From Bacteroidales bacterium (lineage in GTDB: Bacteria > Bacteroidota > Bacteroidia > Bacteroidales > Bacteroidaceae): a stretch of 64,000 nt of DNA. The notes under the pieces are model-generated. The model saw only the letters and a program-made list of their open reading frames with translations. It was not told where the DNA came from and did no database searches. The position numbers and the translations under genes were made by a program. Location of the stretch: NCBI GenBank assembly GCA_012729225.1, contig JAAYDO010000052.1, positions 21,619 to 85,618 on the forward strand, given 5' to 3'. Position 1 is the first letter of the stretch; each line of letters begins with the position of its first letter. Below are positions 8,279 through 18,629 of the stretch, piece by piece.

Positions 8279-8367
8279 AAAATATTTATGATTATGAAGA
8301 GTGGTGTACGATGTGACTGTACTTCTGAAAAAGAAGACTGTGCATCGTGCACCACTTATAGTTTACA

Positions 8368-8781
8368 TCATTTGTTCTGTGGCTCGCAAAGTTCTGTGAG
8401 GACACCTGCCGTGGTCTTTGGATGCAGGAAGCCAATTAACATCTGTTCTGCACCTGGACGTGGGGTCTTGTCGATAAGACGCATGCCCTTGCCTTCAGCC
8501 TCTACGAGTGCCTCTGCCACGCCATCTTCTACGGCAAATGCCACATGGTGAACGCCTTTGCCACCCTTCTCAAGCCATTTTGCCACTGCAGACTCTGGTG
8601 ATGTAGGTTCGAGAAGTTCAATCTTTACTTCACCTACCTTGAGGAAAGCAGTCTTTACCTTTTGGTCTTCTACTTCCTCCACAGCATAGCACTTGAGCCC
8701 AAGCACATTTTCAAAATAAGGAAGCACTGCATCAATGCTCTCCACACCTATTCCTAGGTGATCAATTCTTGAAATTTTCAT
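8368..8781 (-). CDS. mce: Methylmalonyl-CoA epimerase
   Basis: The product is 137 residues with a vicinal-oxygen-chelate (glyoxalase) fold in two halves. Metal-ligand positions are visible in DHLGIGV (His8), VHHVAF and LTELCE. It interconverts (R)- and (S)-methylmalonyl-CoA, supplying the S form to the decarboxylase encoded immediately downstream (mmdA starts 89 bp on). It is the first gene of the propionate cluster, and a TATATTTG box lies about 100 bp upstream. Confidence 0.92.
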   Translation of the reverse strand: MKISRIDHLGIGVESIDAVLPYFENVLGLKCYAVEEVEDQKVKTAFLKVGEVKIELLEPTSPESAVAKWLEKGGKGVHHVAFAVEDGVAEALVEAEGKGMRLIDKTPRPGAEQMLIGFLHPKTTAGVLTELCEPQNK

Positions 8782-8876
8782 AATTGATGAATTTTGTTGG
8801 TTATTCTTTTATAATATGACTAGCAATAATGGTGACAAAGCTTGTTGCGGCTGTCACTACAAGTTACAAATATACG

Positions 8877-8884
8877 GCTTTTTG
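8877..8884 (-). promoter_or_regulatory. Minus-7 box upstream of mce
   Basis: CAAATATA on the plus strand reads TATATTTG on the minus strand, matching TAnnTTTG. It lies 96 bp upstream of mce and downstream of the ABC gene stop. No clear TTTG partner is seen. Confidence 0.4.
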
Positions 8885-8928
8885 GCGAGTCATAGGGCAC
8901 GCCTCACCGAAAAAAGGCATCTACAGAG

Positions 8929-9666
8929 CTAAATATTGATGTTTCCCTTGAAATAGGTCTCAATTTCGGAAGTCAATAAAGCATAATCGCGGTCATAATC
9001 CTTGATGATAAGACCATGTTCGAGCAGAGTGATGCGCGAACAAATATCTAATGTGTGTGTAAGGTTGTGGGAGGAAACAATGATGGTTGCTCCATGCTCC
9101 TTACTGTAAGTGTCGAGCAAGTATTTCATGGCCAACTGTGAACTCGGATCAAGGAAGTTGAAAGGTTCGTCGAGAATGAGGAGCATGGGATAATGAAGCA
9201 TTGCTCCAATAATGCCTACCTTCTGTTTGTTGCCCATGGAAAGATTGCGAATGAGAGTTTTCTGACCAAGAATCTCACCATTCATAAAACTGTCAAACTG
9301 AAGGAGTCTGTCGTTGAGAATCTCATCTGTAAGCCCAGATATTTTAGCCAAGAAACGGAAATACTCCTCTGGAGTGAGATAGTCAATGAGGAAACCTGCA
9401 TCTACAAATGCACCTGTGAAGGATTTCCATGATTCACTCTTGGAGGTGTCACAAGAAACAGGAATACCATCCACTACTCCATCTACGGTCACACAGCCTG
9501 TGTCGGCATGTAGAAGATCGAGGATAATACGGAAAAGTGTTGTTTTGCCTGCACCATTGTTACCTACGAGTCCTACAACTTCGCCACTATGAATGGAATA
9601 ACGGTTGATGTCAAGCGCTTTCTTCTCTCCAAATGATTTGGTTAAGTTTTCTATTGTTACATTCAT
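8929..9666 (-). CDS. ABC transporter ATP-binding protein
   Basis: The product is 245 residues with one nucleotide-binding domain. It has Walker A GNNGAGKTTLF, signature LSMGNKQKVGI (a variant of LSGGQ), Walker B LLILDEPFNFLD and the H-loop SSHNL. It is the energy partner of the DUF5687 membrane protein encoded 4 bp upstream in the same direction. The substrate is unknown. The single NBD plus large permease layout suggests an exporter-type ABC-2 system. Confidence 0.92.
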   Translation of the reverse strand: MNVTIENLTKSFGEKKALDINRYSIHSGEVVGLVGNNGAGKTTLFRIILDLLHADTGCVTVDGVVDGIPVSCDTSKSESWKSFTGAFVDAGFLIDYLTPEEYFRFLAKISGLTDEILNDRLLQFDSFMNGEILGQKTLIRNLSMGNKQKVGIIGAMLHYPMLLILDEPFNFLDPSSQLAMKYLLDTYSKEHGATIIVSSHNLTHTLDICSRITLLEHGLIIKDYDRDYALLTSEIETYFKGNINI

Positions 9667-9670
9667 CTGA

Positions 9671-11179
9671 TCATCTTGAATTTCTGAAGCCTTCCATATT
9701 GGAATATCTACGTTTCATAAATCTCTTATATATTTGGCGAAGCCACAGGGGATGTGTGACTGTTCCTATAACTCCTATAACTATCATGGCGAGAGCAGCC
9801 ACGTGTTCGTCAAAACACTGGATAAGGGCATACATGACAAGCATGGGGAAGAAGAGGGCTGCTGCCGATACAAGCATTTGCATCTTCGTATCACGACCAC
9901 TTCGGGTGATCTTCTCATTGAGGTGAATAGTGGTGTCATTGTAGGCTGCAAGCTGAAAAAGGAATGGAAACACTGCTCCAGAGGTGAAGAATAGGCACCC
10001 AAAGGCTGTTGCAAGAGTAATTTTTCCCTCTGATACAGGAAGTAAGGAGAAAGCAAAGGGAATGAGCAACATGAAACACTGAAAGTAATACTTTGCCCTG
10101 AAAAGGGACAGGACTGTCTCTTTACGTACCATGAGACCATCAATATAGTTGCCTTCAGCACACATAATAGTGGTGAGGGTCATCACACCAAGACATGTGA
10201 AGCAGTACACACATACAAATACTCGCATGAAGACCATGTCATCGTAGATGCCTGTGAAGGAGAAGAGTCCACAAAGCAAGAGCATGCAGAGAGAACCCGT
10301 AATGAATTGTTTGCGCATTACAAGATTACGCCACACCGACTTGAGTTCAAGCTTGAGATATTCTCCAATCAAACCAAACCTGTCGAGAAAGACCATATTG
10401 TGGGTCTTGAAGAGTTTGATCATTTCCGTCTTGGCTATCTCCGCATATATAGTACCTTTCTGCATGTGATAATTGACGATGTAGAGAGGAACACCCACAG
10501 CAAAGACGATGACGAAACTCATAGGATTCCATCTACAAAAGCCTCGCATAAGGCGCATAGAACCTATGAAAGCCCACTGATGATCCATGTCATAAAAGAA
10601 CCCAAAGAAAACAAAGAGGGCTGTGAGAACAAATGGGCAAAGCAGGAAAAGGAAGTTGCGATTGATGAGAGTGCGCCACAGGAGATACCAGTAGCTATTG
10701 AGCACATACATGAGCCACCATCCAAGAATGAAGCCAACCAATCCCCAAATGCCAAAGTATTGCGGAATAGCCCGAATGCCGAATGGAATAAAGAAAAAGA
10801 ACCAGAAAAGATTATAAGGTTGGAAGCCCATACGAACCAGAAAGGTATGGAGCAAGAACTTGGTGGGGATGGGCAAAAGTTTATATTGCTTGATATTTTG
10901 TGCAGGTGTTTCCTGCATACCAAAACGTGAGATGAAGTCGAAAGAGAGAAAACCGACCATACAACCGTCAATCCAATCAAATGCTTCATAAGAGGTATTG
11001 TCAAACCAAGAAAAGGCAGAGATGCCCAGCATGATGAGATATGCAGCCCAAAAGGCGATGAAGAAGTATCCCAAAATCTTCATTGCCTTATTTTTCTCAA
11101 ACATGGGATGACGACGTGTCTGAAGGCGTTGATTGTGAGAAATCTGTTTATAGAACAACCGTATCTTGCTCAACTCCAT
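9671..11179 (-). CDS. DUF5687 family membrane protein, ABC permease partner
   Basis: The product is 502 residues with many hydrophobic helices (for example ILGYFFIAFWAAYLIMLGI and LYIVNYHM). Residues around 24-32 (HPMFEKNKA) begin the conserved part of the Bacteroidetes DUF5687 family, which pairs with ABC ATPases. The following ATPase gene starts 4 bp after this stop, so the two are almost certainly translated together. The cargo is not known. This gene starts 23 bp downstream of the lolA-like stop. Confidence 0.85.
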   Translation of the reverse strand: MELSKIRLFYKQISHNQRLQTRRHPMFEKNKAMKILGYFFIAFWAAYLIMLGISAFSWFDNTSYEAFDWIDGCMVGFLSFDFISRFGMQETPAQNIKQYKLLPIPTKFLLHTFLVRMGFQPYNLFWFFFFIPFGIRAIPQYFGIWGLVGFILGWWLMYVLNSYWYLLWRTLINRNFLFLLCPFVLTALFVFFGFFYDMDHQWAFIGSMRLMRGFCRWNPMSFVIVFAVGVPLYIVNYHMQKGTIYAEIAKTEMIKLFKTHNMVFLDRFGLIGEYLKLELKSVWRNLVMRKQFITGSLCMLLLCGLFSFTGIYDDMVFMRVFVCVYCFTCLGVMTLTTIMCAEGNYIDGLMVRKETVLSLFRAKYYFQCFMLLIPFAFSLLPVSEGKITLATAFGCLFFTSGAVFPFLFQLAAYNDTTIHLNEKITRSGRDTKMQMLVSAAALFFPMLVMYALIQCFDEHVAALAMIVIGVIGTVTHPLWLRQIYKRFMKRRYSNMEGFRNSR

Positions 11180-11202
11180 ATCTCTATTTCATTATTGCCT
11201 AC

Positions 11203-11808
11203 TTATCTCAAATCGACAATCTCCACATCTGGATAGTTCTTCTGATTGAACTGGAAGGTGGAAGATGTATATTTCTGATTCTTTGCGAAAGAAGTACAAC
11301 GAATAGTAGTGGTACTTCCCTTCTGAGGCGTCATTATGATGAGCGAGGGTATGTGGTTCGACTTATTGATGTGGACTGTCACCGTTTTGTAAAGTGCATC
11401 CTTCTTACCTGTGAGCAGCACTTCATAGTTCTTGCCTGTACTCTTACCCATCCTCGCTGTATAACCATTCTTATAAAAAGAGAGAAAGGAATAAGGATTC
11501 ATCTTGGCTACCGCATCAGCAGAGGGAGTGGTGACATTGACCTCTTCATTAGCCTTGACATAAGTCCACATGGTTTTGCCATCGAACCAGATGATGCTTC
11601 CACCTGTGTTGATTACAAACTTTTGCCTCTGTAACCTGATGTAGCCAGAAGAAGAACTTCCTTCTGCCTGAAAGGAAAAGCCTATTTTGACATTTCCTGC
11701 AGACTTAAGGGTTGCAGCAGCTTTGTCTAATATGGTAGTTGCATTTTGCGCTTGAAGGGTTATAGCTGCTATCAAAGCCATCAAAACGAGTGTTATCTTT
11801 TTCATCAT
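11203..11808 (-). CDS. LolA-like outer-membrane lipoprotein carrier protein
   Basis: The product is 201 residues with a signal peptide (KITLVLMALIAAITLQAQ). The mature part is a half-barrel of beta strands with GYIRLQRQKFVIN, SIIWFDGKTMWTYV and NEEVNVTTPS, the typical LolA-family pattern. LolA carries lipoproteins across the periplasm. In Bacteroidetes several LolA-like paralogues exist, so a variant function is possible. It precedes the DUF5687/ABC pair in the same direction. Confidence 0.82.
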   Translation of the reverse strand: MMKKITLVLMALIAAITLQAQNATTILDKAAATLKSAGNVKIGFSFQAEGSSSSGYIRLQRQKFVINTGGSIIWFDGKTMWTYVKANEEVNVTTPSADAVAKMNPYSFLSFYKNGYTARMGKSTGKNYEVLLTGKKDALYKTVTVHINKSNHIPSLIIMTPQKGSTTTIRCTSFAKNQKYTSSTFQFNQKNYPDVEIVDLR

Positions 11809-11993
11809 ATAGAGTCTAATTTAATTATGTATCAGTTATGAACTTCTTGACATGAGTATTCATCACAAATCTTCCAACAAAGAGGAATGACGTATAACTA
11901 TCCATTAGAGAAATGACATGGCAAAAAGTTTAATGAGATAAGAATCCTTAACAATAGTGGTGTATTTAAGTTATATACAATATGACCAACCCT

Positions 11994-14561
11994 TTATAGT
12001 GTGTTGAGCAGACCTTCAAGCGTGAGAGGATCTTTGATGAGCACTTCGCGTGGCTTACTGCCCATCTGAGGTCCTACAACTCCCATCTTTTCCAACTGAT
12101 CCATAATCTTACCAGCACGATTGTATCCAATGGAATAGTTGCGCTGTATCATAGAAGTTGATCCACTCTGGTTATTAACCACAAACTTAGCAACATCACC
12201 AAACATGGGATCGAGATGACCTTTGTCCACACCACACATACCACCTCCCGCATCAGAATCCGCATCAGATACCTCTGGCAAATACATTGGATGCAGATAG
12301 GACTGCTGAGTGGCAATGTAATGGCAGATGTCGTTCACTTCTGGAGTATCGACAAATGCACACTGCACACGCACTGGTTCAGCTCCTGCCAGATAGAGCA
12401 TATCACCCTTACCTATAAGCTGATTAGCTCCAGAACGATCCAGAATCACACGTGAGTCCATCATAGAACTTACCTTAAATGCAATGCGTGTAGGGAAATT
12501 GGCCTTGATAGCACCGCTGATGATGCTGGCTTGTGGACGCTGAGTGGCAATAATCATGTGGATTCCCACTGCACGTGCCAACTGAGCAATACGACAGATA
12601 GGAAGTTCAACCTCCTTGCCTGCAGTCATGATGAGATCTCCAAACTCATCGACAATCACCACGATGTATGGCATGAATTCATGACCATTCTCTGGATTCA
12701 AACGACGATTCTTGAACATCTCGTTATATTCTTTGATGTTTCTCGCATGCGCTTTCTTCAGCATGTCATAACGAGTGTCCATTAATACACAAAGTGAGTT
12801 CAAAGTCTTCACCACTTTCTGCACATCAGTGATGATGCAATCTTCTTCTTCCTCAAGACGGGCCAAGAAATGGTTCTCTATCGGACTATACACACTAAAC
12901 TCCACCTTCTTTGGATCGACCATCACAACCTTAAGTTCAGATGGATGTTTCTTGTAGAGGAGAGAGGTGACAATAGCGTTGAGACCCACAGACTTTCCCT
13001 GGCCAGTAGCACCAGCCACAAGGAGGTGTGGAGCTTTCGCCAAATCAAACATGAACACTTCATTGCTGATGGTCTTACCTATTGCACAAGGAAGTTCCAT
13101 CTTGCTCTCCTGATAAACACGGCTATTAATCACGCTCTCCATGGAGACAATGCACTTCTTCTTGTTTGGTACTTCAATACCAATTGTTCCTTTACCTGGT
13201 ATAGGAGCAATGATACGAATTCCTTCTGCCGCAAGGGAGAGGGCTATATCGTCTTCAAGATTACGAATCTTATTGATACGTGTTCCTTCTGCAGGAACGA
13301 TCTCATAGAGTGTGATGGTAGGACCTACTGTGGCCTTGATACTTGAAATCTCCACTCCAAACTGTTTCAACACATGAATGATGCGATCTTTGTTGGCGTT
13401 CTGCTCACTCATGTCGATCTTGGGCACAGAGTCCTCCGTCTTGTCGAGAAGATTGATAGTTGGGTATTTATAATGTTCAAGATCAAGTTTTGGGTCGTAT
13501 GGAGTATTGATGTCACCACGCTCTATCTCTCCACTACCCTTTTCTGTCTGCCTTACCTCCACATTCATATCTTGTCCTGCACTGATTTGAACACCAGTCA
13601 TCTCTCTTAGATTGATGTTGAGTACATCACCATCCACTGATGACCCGTCATCGTTATCATCTATCTCATCATCGGTACTTCCTATATCACCATGGCCTAT
13701 TTCACCAAAATTCACCACATTGGTTGCCTCTTCATCCTCATTCTCTGTTGCATGGTCTATCATATCGTCAGTAAAGGCATCTTTATCATTGATAGCCTCC
13801 ATATCTACTTCGTCGTCTTCCATATCCTCATCATCCATTTCTTCATCATCGTCGTTATCATCTCTATTAACAAAACGTTTGAGCCTTTCAGGATTCATCT
13901 TATTAATAAAATTCATCCTAAAAGCGTTTCGAATAATCTCTATGGTTTTGGCACTGAGATAAATAAGATAAAGAATCGCATAAATAGCTAAAGCCGCAAA
14001 TAAGCCTGGCATACCAACCAAAGCGATAAGATGATTCACCACATTAATACCATGATTACCACCAAGTTTCACGAAAGAGCCCTCGAAGTATGGGAAAAGG
14101 TTGCCAAAAGCCGCCAAGAAAACACTCACCCACAACATGAGGAGAGTGAACAGGATAAACTTACGCACCAAAGTGAACTTAAAGATGCGCATCAATCTCA
14201 AACCGAGAATGACAAGATATGGAGGAATGATGAATGAAGCCAAGCCAAACAGGTCATTGAGGAAGAAGAATGCAGCAATAGCACCCCAAGAGCCACAGAC
14301 ATTCTTGTAGCGAAGTGTTTTATTGAATGGGTCAGCGCACTTGTCGAGCAAACTATAATCTGTCTCACCCGTGAAGAGATAAGAAACGAATGCCGCCAGA
14401 AGAAAAAAGGCAACAATGACAATACACAGACCTACACAGAATGAGAAAGTCTCCCATTTGCCAAAGCCCGCAAAGAAATCGCTTGCCGACAATTTTTCCT
14501 TTTGTGCGGCTGCATACTTATTTTTCTTGTTTTTTTTTGATTTACTCTTTTGAGTTTTCAT
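11994..14561 (-). CDS. ftsK: FtsK/SpoIIIE DNA translocase
   Basis: The product is 855 residues. Four transmembrane helices occupy about residues 35-210. An acidic Asp/Glu-rich linker covers roughly 225-330 (stretches such as DDNDDDEEMDDEDMEDDEVD). The motor follows: Walker A GATGQGKSVGLN at about 515, VMVDPKKVEFSVY, Walker B VVIVDEFGDLIMT, ATQRPQASIISGAIKANFP and DRSGANQLIGKGDMLYL. The C-terminal gamma winged helix (SIGYNRAGKIMDQLEKMGVVG) reads chromosome polarity sequences. The protein pumps DNA through the division septum and activates dimer resolution. A full promoter lies just upstream. Confidence 0.95.
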   Translation of the reverse strand: MKTQKSKSKKNKKNKYAAAQKEKLSASDFFAGFGKWETFSFCVGLCIVIVAFFLLAAFVSYLFTGETDYSLLDKCADPFNKTLRYKNVCGSWGAIAAFFFLNDLFGLASFIIPPYLVILGLRLMRIFKFTLVRKFILFTLLMLWVSVFLAAFGNLFPYFEGSFVKLGGNHGINVVNHLIALVGMPGLFAALAIYAILYLIYLSAKTIEIIRNAFRMNFINKMNPERLKRFVNRDDNDDDEEMDDEDMEDDEVDMEAINDKDAFTDDMIDHATENEDEEATNVVNFGEIGHGDIGSTDDEIDDNDDGSSVDGDVLNINLREMTGVQISAGQDMNVEVRQTEKGSGEIERGDINTPYDPKLDLEHYKYPTINLLDKTEDSVPKIDMSEQNANKDRIIHVLKQFGVEISSIKATVGPTITLYEIVPAEGTRINKIRNLEDDIALSLAAEGIRIIAPIPGKGTIGIEVPNKKKCIVSMESVINSRVYQESKMELPCAIGKTISNEVFMFDLAKAPHLLVAGATGQGKSVGLNAIVTSLLYKKHPSELKVVMVDPKKVEFSVYSPIENHFLARLEEEEDCIITDVQKVVKTLNSLCVLMDTRYDMLKKAHARNIKEYNEMFKNRRLNPENGHEFMPYIVVIVDEFGDLIMTAGKEVELPICRIAQLARAVGIHMIIATQRPQASIISGAIKANFPTRIAFKVSSMMDSRVILDRSGANQLIGKGDMLYLAGAEPVRVQCAFVDTPEVNDICHYIATQQSYLHPMYLPEVSDADSDAGGGMCGVDKGHLDPMFGDVAKFVVNNQSGSTSMIQRNYSIGYNRAGKIMDQLEKMGVVGPQMGSKPREVLIKDPLTLEGLLNTL

Positions 14562-14598
14562 TCGTCACATCAAATGAATGATCAATTAGAAAGTTTTG

Positions 14599-14630
14599 CA
14601 AAGGTAATATTTAATATGTATAAAAACAAA
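14599..14630 (-). promoter_or_regulatory. Promoter for ftsK
   Basis: On the minus strand TTTG (14627-14630) and TACCTTTG (14599-14606) are 20 bp apart, a perfect Bacteroidetes sigma-ABfr promoter 38 bp from the ftsK start. Confidence 0.7.
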
Positions 14631-14668
14631 TAAAAATATTGATTTTTTCACATTTGAAACTCACGAAC

Positions 14669-16000
14669 CTATTTCTCTTCACTTTTGGAATCAGTATGAG
14701 ATACTACTATTTTCTCCAAAGCCCTTAAAGATTTGCCTCTATTCAATTTGAAATAAGTCTCACGCAGACCTTCCAACCAGAGTTCCTGACGGTTTTCGTC
14801 AAATTTACGAGCATGCTCATAAGCCTCGCATGACTTCAAATAAAGTTCATTAATCTCTGCCTTTCTTTTAGCATAAGTAGGGTCAGAAAGTGAAAGGTTG
14901 AATAGAGCATACGCCTGATGTGCGTCATGGAGATAGATGTCACCTATAGCAGAATGGGCTTCAGCGTCATCAGCTTGAATTTCCACACATTTCTGAAAAG
15001 AAACAAGTGCCCTGGCATAGTCATTCATGAGCAACTGCTCTTTACCTGCCATATACCAATAGTCACGTTTCTCTGGATAAAGTTCTGTCATTCGCAACAC
15101 TTTCTCAAGAGCACGGTCATATTGCTGAAGATCATTATAATGTTTGGTCAAGGTCGCAAAGAAATACTCGGTCTCTGGATAAGACTCAAAACCTTGTTCA
15201 AGAAGCCAGACCATCTGGGTGGTATCTTTCTGCTCAGAGGCAGACTTTGCTCCTATCTCAATCAACTGAGGACGAAGTGATGAATCCTTAAGACTTTCAA
15301 TTAAGTATGTATTAACACCTTGATAGTTACTTGAACCGTATGCACTCAACACAGAGAGTACGGACACTTCAGTCCTATCATCAGGATCTTGGATAATGGT
15401 TATATCTTTTGAACCCAGAAAAACATCACTTTCCTTCGTCTTTATATACATGTCGAAAAAACGAAATGCCTGAGCATAGTTTTTCTTCTTGTAATGAAAC
15501 TTACCTGCACTAAGCATGTTGTTGCGATAAGGCAAGAGTGTCAATCCTATCCCCTTACGGAATTTGGGTGAAGCGTTCTTACCTTCCTTCAACTTATGGT
15601 TCAAAGAAATGCGTTCCACGCTATCACACTGTTCTCCCGTCACATAGAGCTCATATATATAATTGAAGAAACTTACGGTATCAGGTCTTTGATTGAGGTA
15701 TATCTTTCTGTTCTCCGCACCAATCAATTCATTCACAGCATCCATCTTGTAGCGATAAATCTGCGGATCAGCAGCTGCTTCAGGATGATTCTGAATGGCA
15801 TCAGCAACAACTTTACGCGCCTGCACAAAGTTTTTATCCTTCATGCTGGTACGATAAGATTTCACCACACTGCTCCGTTTGTAAGATGGTTTCTCATCAC
15901 CCTTTTGTGGTAAATGGAACAGTGGTATTAAAAGGAAAAACAATAATATGAATTGGGTCAAAATATGATACCTTATATAATAAAAGAAGGAATGGCCCAT
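14669..16000 (-). CDS. Tetratricopeptide repeat protein
   Basis: The product is 443 residues. It has an N-terminal hydrophobic anchor (ILTQFILLFFLLIPLFHLP). The rest is alpha-helical with TPR-like pairs such as AGKFHYKKKNYAQAFRFFDMYI, DYWYMAGKEQLLMNDYARAL and AEAHSAIGDIYLHDAHQAYA. TPR arrays bind partner proteins. The anchor suggests the domain faces the periplasm. It lies 33 bp downstream of glycogen phosphorylase and upstream of the ftsK promoter. The specific role is unknown. Confidence 0.8.
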   Translation of the reverse strand: MGHSFFYYIRYHILTQFILLFFLLIPLFHLPQKGDEKPSYKRSSVVKSYRTSMKDKNFVQARKVVADAIQNHPEAAADPQIYRYKMDAVNELIGAENRKIYLNQRPDTVSFFNYIYELYVTGEQCDSVERISLNHKLKEGKNASPKFRKGIGLTLLPYRNNMLSAGKFHYKKKNYAQAFRFFDMYIKTKESDVFLGSKDITIIQDPDDRTEVSVLSVLSAYGSSNYQGVNTYLIESLKDSSLRPQLIEIGAKSASEQKDTTQMVWLLEQGFESYPETEYFFATLTKHYNDLQQYDRALEKVLRMTELYPEKRDYWYMAGKEQLLMNDYARALVSFQKCVEIQADDAEAHSAIGDIYLHDAHQAYALFNLSLSDPTYAKRKAEINELYLKSCEAYEHARKFDENRQELWLEGLRETYFKLNRGKSLRALEKIVVSHTDSKSEEK

Positions 16001-16033
16001 CCAACGAAGGACAGGCCAAACCCTATCATTTAA

Positions 16034-18619
16034 TTAGTTAAACCACTTTACATAACAGAAGTCCTGACGGTGTGGCAGATCCTCATTCTTTGGGAACATG
16101 CGATATGCCACCTTGAAACTTCCAGCCGTAGGAATCATGTGAGTACCCTCAAATGTGTAAAGGTTACCCTCACGCTTAACCACCTGAAGAGGTTCTACTT
16201 GACTGACATGCTCACGACCGTCCTCGTCCTTATATACTGTGACGAGTTCCACACCAATAGCATCGTCAAGTCCTTGTTCATCCAAAACATAGCGAACGGT
16301 GTACTTCCGACCAGAGAGAACGTCTCCCTTGAGCATATCCTCTTCCTTCTCACAAGAAACCACGTTGATGTTGCCCCAACGAGAAGCCACAAGTTCTTTC
16401 CATGCTGCAATCTCCTTTGCTTTCTTGAAGTTGTCGGCAAAGAGTACTTTGCGACGCTCTGCCAATGGGCTATAGAACTTTGTAAAATAATCATCAAGCT
16501 GACGCTTCATCGTGTAGTGAGGAGCAATCTGAGCGATTGAGTTCTTTACAGTCTGAATCCAGCCCTCAGAGTAGCCCTTGGAATTGCGAGCATAGTAGAG
16601 TGGAAGGATGTCATTCTCAAGAAGAGAATAGATAGTAGCAGCATCAAGTTGATCCTGCTGTTCCTGATTCTGGAATGTACGCTTCTCTGTAAGCGCCCAT
16701 CCTGCACCTTCACGATAGCCTTCAAGCCACCAGCCATCAAGTACAGATAGATTGACAACACCATTCATAAGTGCCTTCTCTCCTGATGTACCTGAAGCCT
16801 CAAGCGGACGAGTTGGGGTATTCATCCAAATATCCACGCCCGTCACAAGACGGCGAGCCAACTTCATGTCATAGTTCTCAAGGAAGATAATTTTACCCAA
16901 AAACTCTGGACGACGACTTATCTCATATATCTTCTTAATCAGACCTTGACCTGCACCATCTGCAGGGTGAGCCTTGCCAGCAAAGAGGAACTGTACTGGA
17001 TAGTTAGGATTATTGACAATCTTGGCCAATCGATCAAGATCGGAGAAGAGCAGATGCGCACGCTTGTAGGTTGCAAAACGACGAGCAAAACCAATTGTCA
17101 GTGCATTTGGATTGATCTTCTCAACGATAGAAACTATACGTGAAGGATCGCCCTGATGCTTCAGCCAATCCTCCTTAAACGCCTTCTTAATATACTCGAT
17201 GAGTTTAGCCTTGAGAGCCAAACGAGTATTCCATATTTCCTGATCTGGCACATTATAGATGGCTTCCCATATCTTCTCATTTGACTGATCCTCAAGGAAA
17301 GACTTGGCAAAGTTCTTAGCATATACAGCCTTCCACTCAGATGCAGTCCATGTTGGCATGTGAACACCATTGGTCACATAGCCCACGTTATCCAACTCCT
17401 CGGGGAAGTACCCCTTCCAAATACCATTAAACATGTCCTTAGAAACCTTACCGTGAAGCCAGCTTACGCCATTCACCCAAGAACAAGTGTTGCAAGCAAA
17501 GGTGGACATACAGAAACGTTCACCCTTGTCTTCTGGATTTACACGACCCATTCCTACAAATTCATCCCAACTGATGCCAAGTTTCTCTGGATAAGCACCC
17601 ATGTACTTGCCGAAGAGAGACTCGTTAAAATAGTCGTGTCCTGCAGGTACAGGAGTGTGGACTGTATAAAGAGATGAGGTACGAACAACCTCAAGAGCCT
17701 GATTGAACGACAAACCGCTCTCCACATATTCCACAAGACGCTGAACATTTGCCAAGGCAGCATGACCCTCGTTGCAGTGATAGATATCTTTCTTGATGCC
17801 AAGCTTGTTGAGAAGCAACATACCACCAATACCGAGGAGAATCTCCTGCTTCAAACGGTTCTCCCAGTCACCACCATAGAGAGCGTGAGTGATAGAACGG
17901 TCATATTCAGAGTTCATGTTGTTATCTGTATCAAGGAGATAAAGCTTTACACGACCCACATTCACGCGCCAAACGAGTGCATGAACAGTGTAGTTATTGT
18001 AAGGAACATCCACTATCACCTGATTTCCTTCAGCATCAAGTTCACGTTCAATAGGAAGAGTTGGGAACACCTGAGCCTCGTAGTTCGCTACCTGCTGACC
18101 CTCCATTGAGAGGGTCTGAGTAAAATAACCATAGCGATAAAGAAAACCAACAGCACAGAAATCTATGTTAGAATCTGAAGCCTCTTTTACATAGTCGCCA
18201 GCAAGAATTCCCAGACCACCAGAATAAATCTTCAGCACATGGTTGAGACCATACTCCATACAGAGATATGCCACAGAAGGACGCTTCCTGTCTGGCTCAA
18301 CATCCATATATGTGCGGAAATCCTTATATATTGCGTTAATACGATCGATAATATTCTTGTCTGAGGCAATCTCCTTCATTTTATCGTGATTCATGCTGCC
18401 AAGAAACAGCACAGGATTCTGCTGTGTTTCGTGCCAAAGCTTAGCATCCATATCATTAAAGATATGACTAACTTCGTTATTCCATGACCACCAAAGGTTA
18501 TGTGCTATCTCGTCCAGAGGTTTGAGCGCATCTGGCACAGAAGAGCGCACACTAATCTCGCGCCAATTTGGCACATTAGCATTACTTGCTTGAATTCTCA
18601 TAGTTTTATTAATCTGCAT
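16034..18619 (-). CDS. glgP: Alpha-glucan (glycogen) phosphorylase, GT35
   Basis: The product is 861 residues. It begins with a DUF3417-type N-terminal region ([14 protein letters not shown]), seen in the short GlgP subfamily, and continues into the GT35 phosphorylase core. The pyridoxal-phosphate site is [14 protein letters not shown] with Lys615. It releases glucose-1-phosphate from glycogen. The start is the ATG at 18619 or the internal ATG seven codons on. It lies 10 bp after the glycogen synthase gene, so synthesis and breakdown enzymes share a transcript. Confidence 0.93.
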   Translation of the reverse strand: MQINKTMRIQASNANVPNWREISVRSSVPDALKPLDEIAHNLWWSWNNEVSHIFNDMDAKLWHETQQNPVLFLGSMNHDKMKEIASDKNIIDRINAIYKDFRTYMDVEPDRKRPSVAYLCMEYGLNHVLKIYSGGLGILAGDYVKEASDSNIDFCAVGFLYRYGYFTQTLSMEGQQVANYEAQVFPTLPIERELDAEGNQVIVDVPYNNYTVHALVWRVNVGRVKLYLLDTDNNMNSEYDRSITHALYGGDWENRLKQEILLGIGGMLLLNKLGIKKDIYHCNEGHAALANVQRLVEYVESGLSFNQALEVVRTSSLYTVHTPVPAGHDYFNESLFGKYMGAYPEKLGISWDEFVGMGRVNPEDKGERFCMSTFACNTCSWVNGVSWLHGKVSKDMFNGIWKGYFPEELDNVGYVTNGVHMPTWTASEWKAVYAKNFAKSFLEDQSNEKIWEAIYNVPDQEIWNTRLALKAKLIEYIKKAFKEDWLKHQGDPSRIVSIVEKINPNALTIGFARRFATYKRAHLLFSDLDRLAKIVNNPNYPVQFLFAGKAHPADGAGQGLIKKIYEISRRPEFLGKIIFLENYDMKLARRLVTGVDIWMNTPTRPLEASGTSGEKALMNGVVNLSVLDGWWLEGYREGAGWALTEKRTFQNQEQQDQLDAATIYSLLENDILPLYYARNSKGYSEGWIQTVKNSIAQIAPHYTMKRQLDDYFTKFYSPLAERRKVLFADNFKKAKEIAAWKELVASRWGNINVVSCEKEEDMLKGDVLSGRKYTVRYVLDEQGLDDAIGVELVTVYKDEDGREHVSQVEPLQVVKREGNLYTFEGTHMIPTAGSFKVAYRMFPKNEDLPHRQDFCYVKWFN

Positions 18620-18629
18620 TATATAATAA